64,000 nucleotides of DNA. Source: Thauera sp. GTDB lineage: Bacteria > Pseudomonadota > Gammaproteobacteria > Burkholderiales > Rhodocyclaceae. Every line of letters begins with the position of its first letter. Position 1 is the stretch's first letter. The stretch spans positions 248,001 through 312,000 of the forward strand of contig JAFLDS010000002.1 of assembly GCA_017302295.1 (NCBI GenBank), written 5' to 3'. This document shows positions 57,842-64,000 of the stretch, piece by piece. The position numbers and the translations under genes are program-made. The notes beneath the pieces are model-generated. The model saw only the letters and a list, made by a program, of their open reading frames with translations, was not told the origin of the DNA and ran no database searches.

Positions 57842-58732
57842 TCAGCCGGGAGTGGTGCGCTTGGGCGGCCTTCCGCGCCGCGCGCCGCCGCCGGCCTCGG
57901 CGACGCCGCCCACCACACGCGAACGCAGGCGTGCAACCGCCTGGCTGTGCAACTGGCACACGCGGGACTCGGTCACGCCCAGCACCTCGCCGATCTCACG
58001 CAGGTTGAGTTCCTCGTCGTAGTAGAGCGCCATCACCAGCTTCTCGCGCTCGGGCAGATCCTCGATCGCGCGCACGAGCTTCGTGCGCATGTCGGCATCC
58101 TCGAGGATGAGCAGCGGATTGGCCTCGGCCTGGCCGAGATGGCGCTCCAGGTAATCATCGCCGTCGCTGTCGCCGAAGTCCTCGAAATAGACGAGCTGGT
58201 GCCCGCGCGCCTCCTGCAGCATGTGCTGGTAGTCGGGGAGCGACACGCCGAGCGAATCCGCCAGCTCGGTCTCGGACGGCGCACGCCCGTGCTGCTGCTC
58301 GAGGGCGTGGATGGCCGCCTCGATGCGCCGCATGTCGCGACGCAGACTACGCGGCAGCCAGTCGTTTTCGCGCAGGCCGTCGAGCATGGCGCCTCGCACC
58401 CGTTGCACCGCATAGGTTTCGAACTGGGCGCCCAGCCCTTCCTCGTAGCGGCCGATGGCGTCGAGCAGGCCGATCATGCCGTTCTGAATAAGGTCGTCGA
58501 TATCGACGCTTGCAGGCAGCTTCGCCATCAACTGGAACGCGATGCGCTTGACCAGCGGCGCATAGGCTTCCACGAGATGCCCCTTGTCGAGTTTGCCAGC
58601 AGCGTCGTACATCCAGTCGGCCCGTGTGATCTTGCGGCGCGGAGCCGAGCCCCCGCGACCGCCATCGATGGAAGGCCCCCATTCTCCCGCACTGAAGAAG
58701 GCATTACCAGCGGTGTGGTTCACACCTGTCAT
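57842..58732 (-). CDS. fliA: Flagellar sigma factor FliA (sigma-28)
   Basis: 296 residues from ATG 58732, which overlaps the fleN-like stop. The typical FliA core begins at residue 41 (MYDAAGKLDKGHLVEAYAPL), so there is a 40-residue extension if the first ATG is used. Region 2 (VKRIAFQLMAKLPASVDIDD, FETYAVQRVRGAMLDGLREN) and region 4 (LNLREIGEVLGVTESRVCQL) are intact. The tail ends GARRGRPPKRTTPG, an AT-hook-like motif. It recognises the flgM-type promoters. Confidence 0.93.
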   Translation of the reverse strand: MTGVNHTAGNAFFSAGEWGPSIDGGRGGSAPRRKITRADWMYDAAGKLDKGHLVEAYAPLVKRIAFQLMAKLPASVDIDDLIQNGMIGLLDAIGRYEEGLGAQFETYAVQRVRGAMLDGLRENDWLPRSLRRDMRRIEAAIHALEQQHGRAPSETELADSLGVSLPDYQHMLQEARGHQLVYFEDFGDSDGDDYLERHLGQAEANPLLILEDADMRTKLVRAIEDLPEREKLVMALYYDEELNLREIGEVLGVTESRVCQLHSQAVARLRSRVVGGVAEAGGGARRGRPPKRTTPG

Positions 58733-59520
58733 TTTCCGCCGAGCCCCTGCGCAAGGCGGGTAGCGCGCGGCAGCGTCGCCCAGCCGTCGAAACGCCTCGG
58801 CACCGACTCGGCGACGACTGGCCGGCCGAGCCCTGCCGCCAGGTCGTCGCGCTCGACTTCGCCCACCCAGGCGAGCGGAACGCCGACATGTCGGCGGACC
58901 AGGCCATCCAGGCTGGCAAAGAACGCTGCGGCATCAGCGCGGCCGTTCGCACCGCACACGGCGACATCGACCGAGCCAGCGCCCGACGAGGCAAGCCGCT
59001 TGACGATCTGGTAGGCCTCGGTGGCGCCGCTGGCGCTCGCTTCGGCGATCAACAGACGGCGCGGGGCGGCGTTCACGAAGGCGGATGGATTGTCGGCGAG
59101 CTGGCCGTCGGCATGGATGAGGACGAATCCGGCATGACGGTGAAGCAGGCGCACGGCCTCGAACAGGCATGACCGGCGTGCATCGTCGAGCAGCGGCAGG
59201 GCCAACGCTGCGGCCGCGGCGGGAACGCGCCCGAGCAGGCCGGGAAGCGGCTGCAGCACCGACGCCAGCAGGGTGCGCCCGTCGAGCATCTGCAGCAGGT
59301 CGGATCCGGGCTGCACGCCCAGCGCGGACGCCAGCCCGGCATCGCCCTCGGCTTCATCGATGATGAGAACGCGCTGCGCCCGATCGGCAATGCGGTGAGC
59401 CGCCAGGATCGCATTGCGCGCTCGGCTGCGGCCGCTCGCGTACAGCGCGACGACCTGCGGGGGCGCGCGTCGAAACAGGCGTCGCAATCCGGCCGCCTGG
59501 TCTTCCCGTCCGTCCAGCAT
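58729..59520 (-). CDS. fleN: FleN/FlhG-like MinD-family protein with degenerate P-loop
   Basis: 263 residues from ATG 59520 (AGGAGAG upstream). It aligns with FleN/FlhG by position (flhF-fleN-fliA) and pattern (VLIIDEAEGDAGLASALGVQ). The deviant Walker A (KGGxGKT) is replaced by ASGRSRARNA at about 28-37, with no lysines. If real, ATP binding should be lost. FleN normally limits flagellar number with FleQ and FlhF. Sequence elsewhere is also divergent. Confidence 0.72.
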   Translation of the reverse strand: MLDGREDQAAGLRRLFRRAPPQVVALYASGRSRARNAILAAHRIADRAQRVLIIDEAEGDAGLASALGVQPGSDLLQMLDGRTLLASVLQPLPGLLGRVPAAAAALALPLLDDARRSCLFEAVRLLHRHAGFVLIHADGQLADNPSAFVNAAPRRLLIAEASASGATEAYQIVKRLASSGAGSVDVAVCGANGRADAAAFFASLDGLVRRHVGVPLAWVGEVERDDLAAGLGRPVVAESVPRRFDGWATLPRATRLAQGLGGK

Positions 59521-59607
59521 GTCAGCTCTCCTGGTAAGACTGCACCGGCCCGAACCGTCTTCCCTCACGGGATCAGGCACGGGGCGGCGGGTCGAAGCGT
59601 GATGACT

Positions 59608-61071
59608 TCAGGCGCCGGCGCCCGCGGCGGCCAGCATCATGCCCGCCTCGTCGTCATGCAGTTGCCACGGCGACTCGTTCGATTGCTCACGCATCGCACG
59701 GTGCAGCAGGTAGGCGCGGTTGGGCAGATGCAGATCCTCGGGCACGCGCTGGCCATTGGTCAGGTAGCGGATGTCGAGCTTGCGCCGGATCGCCACGTCG
59801 AGAGCCGGTGCAAGCGAGGCGGCCTCATCGACCTTGGTGAAGATGCATCCGGCGAGGTCCGGACCGCGATAGGCCCTCACCACGTCGTCCAGCGTATCGC
59901 CGCGGCAGGTCGCGTTGAGCAGCAGCAGCCGGCGCACGTCGCCCGCGTTCTTCAGCATGGACACCTGTTCCGGCACCAGACGGTCGCGCTGGCTCATGCC
60001 CATGGTGTCGATCAGGACCATGTGCTTGTCCTTCAGTCCGGCCAGCGTCTGGCGCAGTTCGGCACCGTCGCGCACGGCGAAGACCGGCACGCCGAGGATG
60101 CGTCCGTAGATGCGCAACTGCTCCTGTGCGCCGATGCGGTACCCGTCGGTGGTGATCAGGGCGATCCGGCTCGCACCGTGGCGCACCACGCAGCGAGCGG
60201 CAAGCTTGGCGGTGGTGGTGGTCTTGCCCACGCCGGTGGGGCCAACGAGCGCATACACCCCGCCGCGGTCGATCACGTCGTCGTCGCAGGAGCGCGAGCG
60301 CAGCAGGCCGTCGAGCGCCTTACGCACCGCCGCGCGCGCTTCGTCGGGGGTCGCGCTGTCGCCAACGACCTCGGCCAGCCGGCGCGACGAGTCGGCCGAG
60401 AAACCGGCCTCGAGCAGTTCGCCCATCACCGTCGCACGCGACGGCGCGTGGCGGCGCGTGTCGCCCCAAGCAAAGCCGGCGAGCTGACGTTCGATCATGC
60501 CTCGGATCCCGGTCAACTCCTCCATCAGACGCGCGTTGGTTTCCTGCAGTTCGCGCACCCTCGCCTCGGCCGCTGCCTCCGCCGCAGCGCGGCTGGCCAT
60601 GCTCTGCGCCAGGGCTTCCGCAGCGCCTGCATCCGAACGCGAGCGCTCGCGAACATCGGCGCTGGATGTCACGGCGACGGCATCGACGCGCGGCGGATTG
60701 AAGGGGCGGATGACCGGACCGGACGGCGGACGCGGCTGGGACGCCGAGTGCGCAGCCTTCGCGTTCGCGACGAGGTCCGACAGGCTGACGCGGAAGTCGT
60801 CCTCCACTGCCGCAGGAGCGGGACTGGGCGCCGCCACAGGCTGCTGATAGGCGCGCATCTGCACCGGCGCTGAAGGCCTCGGCGCCGGACTGGCCTTGGG
60901 CCGCGAAGCCGCAGCCTGCAAGGCGCCAATGGCATCGCCCGGCAGCGCCACGATCTCGACGCCGCCCTCGACGGCACGATTCGACAGCACGATCGCCTCG
61001 GGGCCGAGTTCTTCCTTCAACGCGCGCAGGGCCTCGCGGGCGGTGGGGGCAAAATAGCGTTTGACGTTCAT
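59608..61071 (-). CDS. flhF: Flagellar polar placement GTPase FlhF
   Basis: 487 residues from ATG 61071. NVKRYFAPTAREALRALKEE begins the basic N-terminal domain, a Pro/Ala-rich linker follows, then an SRP-type GTPase with P-loop GPTGVGKTTTTAKLAA, DTMGMSQRD and FTKVDEAASL. It directs the flagellum to the pole. The upstream frame opens earlier without family features. Confidence 0.93.
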   Translation of the reverse strand: MNVKRYFAPTAREALRALKEELGPEAIVLSNRAVEGGVEIVALPGDAIGALQAAASRPKASPAPRPSAPVQMRAYQQPVAAPSPAPAAVEDDFRVSLSDLVANAKAAHSASQPRPPSGPVIRPFNPPRVDAVAVTSSADVRERSRSDAGAAEALAQSMASRAAAEAAAEARVRELQETNARLMEELTGIRGMIERQLAGFAWGDTRRHAPSRATVMGELLEAGFSADSSRRLAEVVGDSATPDEARAAVRKALDGLLRSRSCDDDVIDRGGVYALVGPTGVGKTTTTAKLAARCVVRHGASRIALITTDGYRIGAQEQLRIYGRILGVPVFAVRDGAELRQTLAGLKDKHMVLIDTMGMSQRDRLVPEQVSMLKNAGDVRRLLLLNATCRGDTLDDVVRAYRGPDLAGCIFTKVDEAASLAPALDVAIRRKLDIRYLTNGQRVPEDLHLPNRAYLLHRAMREQSNESPWQLHDDEAGMMLAAAGAGA

Positions 61072-61223
61072 GGCAGCTCTCCGGGCGGCCGGACATCGGC
61101 CGCAGCTTGAGAGGATTATCGCCACCCGGGTGCCGCCGACGAGGCTGGAATAAAGCGATTTTCCCCCGCCAATTCACCGTTAGCCGAGACGGCTGGGCTC
61201 GATGCGGGAACGCCCCGGGGGGC

Positions 61224-63326
61224 TCAGCCCTGGGTGCCGATCATCGCGGAGACGCGGATGGTGCGCGACTCGGGAACCTCGTTGTTGGAGATCACCTTCA
61301 GGCTGGGTACCGCGCGGCGCAGGAATCGCGATAGCAGCATGCGCAGCTGGGCCGGCACGAGCAGCACCGGCGGCAAGCCGATGTCCTCCTGGCGCTGGGC
61401 GATCTGCGCCGTCTGGCGAAGCAGGGTGTCGGCCAGCCCCGGCTCGATCACCCCGCCCTCACCGCCGGCCGTCATTGCCTGCATCAGGATGCGCTCGAGG
61501 CCGGGCTCGAGCGCCATCACCTGAACCTCGGCACTGCCCGGGAACAGGCCCTGCACGATCGCGCGCCCCAGCGCCTCGCGCACGCGCGTCGTGAGCTGCA
61601 CCGGATCCTGGGTGCGCGGCGCGTGCTCGGCCAGAACCTCGATGATGCTACGCATGTCGCGGATATTGACGCCTTCTTCGAGCAGGTTCTGCAGCACTCG
61701 TTGCACTGCGGACACGGTGAGCAGCTTGGGCACCAGGTCCTCGACGAGCTTGGGCGTGTCCTTGCCGATGTGATCGAGCAGCGACTGCGTCTCCTGGCGG
61801 CCGAGCAGCTCGGCGGCATGGTTCAGGATCAGGTGGTTGAGGTGCGTCGCCACCACCGTGCTGGCATCGACCACGGTATAGCCGAGGGCATGGGCATTCT
61901 CGCGGCTGCCGGCATCGATCCAGACCGCTGGCAGACCGAAGGCCGGATCCTTCGTCTCGCGCCCGGGCAAGGTGCCCGAGACCCGCCCCGGGTTGATGGC
62001 GAGGAACTGCCCCGGATAAGCCTCGCCGCTGCCGATCTCGACGCCTTTCAGGGCGATCCGGTAGGCATTGGGCTTGAGCTCCAGGTTGTCGCGGATGTGC
62101 ACGGGTGAAGAGAGGAAGCCCACTTCCTGTGCGAACTTCTTGCGCAGGCCGCGGATGCGTTTTAGCAGCTCGCCGTCCTGGCCCTTATCCACCATCGGGA
62201 TCAGTCGGTAGCCGACCTCGAGACCGAGCACATCCACCGGCGCGACGTCGTTCCAGCTCGCCTCCTGCGACTCCGGCGTCGGCGAGGCCGGCTGTGCCGC
62301 CTGCGGGGCGGCCGCGCTGATCGCGGCCTGCTCGGCGAGCTTCTGCCGCCGCGACCAGGCCAGCGCTCCGAGCGACAGCGCCAGCAGCAGGAAGACCAGG
62401 TTGGGCATCCCCGGGATCAGGCCCAGCACGCCGATGATGCCGGCCGTCAGCATCAGCACCTGCGGGTTGGAGAAGAGCTGACCGATCACCAGCCCACCGA
62501 CGTCGCCCTCGTCACCGACCCGCGACACCACCAGACCGGCCGCCACAGAGATGATCAGCGCGGGGATCTGCGCCACCAGGCCGTCACCGATCGTCAGCAG
62601 CGTGTAGGTGTGCGCCGCATCGCCCACCGCCATGCTGTGCTGGATGACGCCAATGAAGAGCCCGCCGATGATGTTGATGATCAGAATCAGGATGCCCGCG
62701 ACCGCGTCGCCGCGCACGAACTTCGACGCACCGTCCATGGCGCCGTAGAAGTCCGACTCCTGCGCGATCTCCTTGCGGCGGCGCTTGGCCTCCTTCTCGT
62801 CGATGAGGCCGGCGTTGAGGTCGGCGTCGATCGCCATCTGCTTGCCGGGCATCGCATCCAAGGTGAAGCGCGCGCTCACCTCGGCGATGCGGCCGGCGCC
62901 CTTGGTGATGACCACGAAGTTGATGATGGTGAGGATGATGAACACCACCAGGCCCACCGCCGTATTGCCGCCGACGAGGAAATTGCCGAAGGCCTCGATC
63001 ACCTTGCCCGCCGCGTCCGGCCCGCTGTGGCCATGCATCAGCACGATGCGGGTCGATGCCACGTTCAGAGACAGGCGCAGCAGCGTCGTCACCAGCAGCA
63101 CGGTGGGGAACACCGAGAAATCCAGCGGCCGCGTCGAATACATCGCTACCAGCATCACCATCACCGAGATCGCGATGTTGAAGGTGAAGAACACGTCGAG
63201 CAGGAAGACCGGCAAGGGCAGCACCATCATCGACAGGATCATGACGATGAGCAGCGGCGCCGCCAGCGGGCGCAGGTTCTGCGGCGCCAGCAGCTGGCGC
63301 AGGTTCAGGGTGTCGTTGATGGCCAT
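61224..63326 (-). CDS. flhA: Flagellar export gate protein FlhA
   Basis: 700 residues, close to E. coli (692). Eight hydrophobic segments fill the first 330 residues. The FHIPEP region appears as RFTLDAMPGKQMAIDADLNA. The C-terminal cytoplasmic domain (about 350-700) binds chaperone-substrate complexes. A 151-base gap separates it from flhF. Confidence 0.96.
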   Translation of the reverse strand: MAINDTLNLRQLLAPQNLRPLAAPLLIVMILSMMVLPLPVFLLDVFFTFNIAISVMVMLVAMYSTRPLDFSVFPTVLLVTTLLRLSLNVASTRIVLMHGHSGPDAAGKVIEAFGNFLVGGNTAVGLVVFIILTIINFVVITKGAGRIAEVSARFTLDAMPGKQMAIDADLNAGLIDEKEAKRRRKEIAQESDFYGAMDGASKFVRGDAVAGILILIINIIGGLFIGVIQHSMAVGDAAHTYTLLTIGDGLVAQIPALIISVAAGLVVSRVGDEGDVGGLVIGQLFSNPQVLMLTAGIIGVLGLIPGMPNLVFLLLALSLGALAWSRRQKLAEQAAISAAAPQAAQPASPTPESQEASWNDVAPVDVLGLEVGYRLIPMVDKGQDGELLKRIRGLRKKFAQEVGFLSSPVHIRDNLELKPNAYRIALKGVEIGSGEAYPGQFLAINPGRVSGTLPGRETKDPAFGLPAVWIDAGSRENAHALGYTVVDASTVVATHLNHLILNHAAELLGRQETQSLLDHIGKDTPKLVEDLVPKLLTVSAVQRVLQNLLEEGVNIRDMRSIIEVLAEHAPRTQDPVQLTTRVREALGRAIVQGLFPGSAEVQVMALEPGLERILMQAMTAGGEGGVIEPGLADTLLRQTAQIAQRQEDIGLPPVLLVPAQLRMLLSRFLRRAVPSLKVISNNEVPESRTIRVSAMIGTQG

Positions 63327-63361
63327 CGCCTCAGGCCTCGGTGCGGAAAGTGTTCATGTTG

Positions 63362-63377
63362 TGCAAGTGTCTGTCCG
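63362..63377 (-). promoter_or_regulatory. Candidate sigma-54 promoter of flhA
   Basis: On the minus strand CGGACAGACACTTGCA: a perfect TTGCA -12 box and GG ten bases upstream, but a weak -24 box. It lies between flhB and flhA, 35 bases before the flhA ATG. Confidence 0.45.
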
Positions 63378-63385
63378 CCGCAGGC

Positions 63386-64000
63386 TCACCCCTGCGGCGC
63401 TCCGGGATCCATGCCTTCAGGCACCGGCAGATGGGTGGGCACCTGGGGCGGCAGGCCGCCGCCGCTCAGCCAGGCATCGAGTTGGTAGACGTAGGCCATG
63501 ACTTCGGCCACCGCGGTGTAAAGTGCGGCGGGAATGGACTGTTCGAGTTCGCAATGCGCATACAGCGCACGCGCCAGCGGCGGCGCCTCGAGCAGGGGCA
63601 CGTCGCTCTCCCGGGCGATTTCGCGAATCTTCAGCGCCGTCTCGCCCCGCCCCTTGGCGACGACGACGGGCGCGCCCATCCTGTCGGCGTCGTACTTCAG
63701 CGCCACCGAAAAGTGCGTCGGGTTCGTCACCACCACGTCGGCCTTGGGCACCTGCGCCATCATGCGGCGGCGGGCCATCTCGCGCTGCATCGCGCGGATG
63801 CGGCCCTTGATCTGCGGGTCGCCCTCCTGCTCCTTGCTCTCGCGCTTGACCTCTTCCTTGGTCATGCGCAGCTTGCTGTGGTACTGCCATAGCTGAAAAG
63901 GCACGTCCATCAGCGCCAGCAGCCCGAGACTCGAGACGATCAGCAACGCAGCGAAGGCGATGGTGTCGGAAAAGTCGGCCATGCCCACCTCGAGCGGCTC
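63386..64000 (-). CDS. flhB: Flagellar export switch protein FlhB (5' end outside window)
   Basis: The last 205 residues are visible and the frame stays open to the window edge. It holds the last transmembrane helix, the basic linker, the autocleavage motif NPTH ([14 protein letters not shown]) and the C-terminal domain ([20 protein letters not shown]). Autocleavage between N and P switches export from hook to filament proteins. A proline-rich tail ends MDPGAPQG. Compare the stand-alone C-domain at 20707. Confidence 0.95.
   Translation of the reverse strand, partial: EPLEVGMADFSDTIAFAALLIVSSLGLLALMDVPFQLWQYHSKLRMTKEEVKRESKEQEGDPQIKGRIRAMQREMARRRMMAQVPKADVVVTNPTHFSVALKYDADRMGAPVVVAKGRGETALKIREIARESDVPLLEAPPLARALYAHCELEQSIPAALYTAVAEVMAYVYQLDAWLSGGGLPPQVPTHLPVPEGMDPGAPQG

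Noticed and set aside
61121-61136. GG-N10-GC pattern on the minus strand before flhF as a sigma-54 site
   Set aside because: The -12 box reads TGGC rather than TTGC in GC-rich sequence, so a chance match is likely.

Overview
The window is GC-rich, almost fully coding bacterial DNA. The ordinary proteins (DppBCDF-like transporter, FleSR, MotCD, Topo IV) and the flagellar gene order suggest a polar-flagellated betaproteobacterium of the Rhodocyclales (Thauera/Azoarcus-like). That placement is inferred from protein character, not from a search. No rRNA, tRNA, CRISPR array or insertion sequence was seen.

Layout. 1-222: the 5' part of a TumE-type toxin gene on the minus strand. 276-4280: a peptide-type ABC importer (two permeases, two ATPases) with no substrate-binding protein. 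4474-11287: a tightly coupled seven-gene operon for CMP-legionaminic acid (legB, legC, legG, legI, legH, ptmE, legF). 11306-13774: a Maf-type flagellin glycosyltransferase. 14013-16866: three tandem flagellin genes on a 1025-bp period. 16943-22687: flaG, fliD, fliS, fliT, a second FliK-like gene paired with a free FlhB C-terminal domain, and two tandem YcgR/PilZ brakes. 22785: an orphan, truncated VapB antitoxin.

23060-37668: fliE and fleSR on the minus strand, and divergently fliFGHIJK and fliLMNOPQR. 37669-48639: the minus-strand rod/hook operons flgBCDEFGHIJKL plus a lipoprotein. 48888-50523: flgA, flgM, flgN. 50588-56050: topoisomerase IV parE and parC with a Phd-like antitoxin and a vapBC toxin-antitoxin pair lodged between them. 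56108-64000: motD, motC, fliA, a fleN-like gene, flhF, flhA and the cut 5' end of flhB, all on the minus strand.

The genes form an almost complete polar flagellum system: export gate, basal body, rod, hook, filament, chaperones, stator, and a cascade in which FleSR/sigma-54 drives middle genes and FliA/FlgM drives late ones. Well-formed sigma-54 (-24/-12) promoters precede fliE, fliF, fliK, flgK and flgB, with weaker candidates before flgG and flhA. A near-consensus sigma-28 promoter precedes flgM. The legionaminic acid operon next to Maf and the flagellins strongly suggests a glycosylated filament. The most unusual points are the mosaic flagellin array, a FleN homologue without a P-loop lysine, a second YcgR with a changed c-di-GMP motif, an AT-hook-like tail on FliA, a recurring CGGCAA/TTGCCG element in flagellar intergenic regions, and the toxin-antitoxin genes inside the topoisomerase IV locus.
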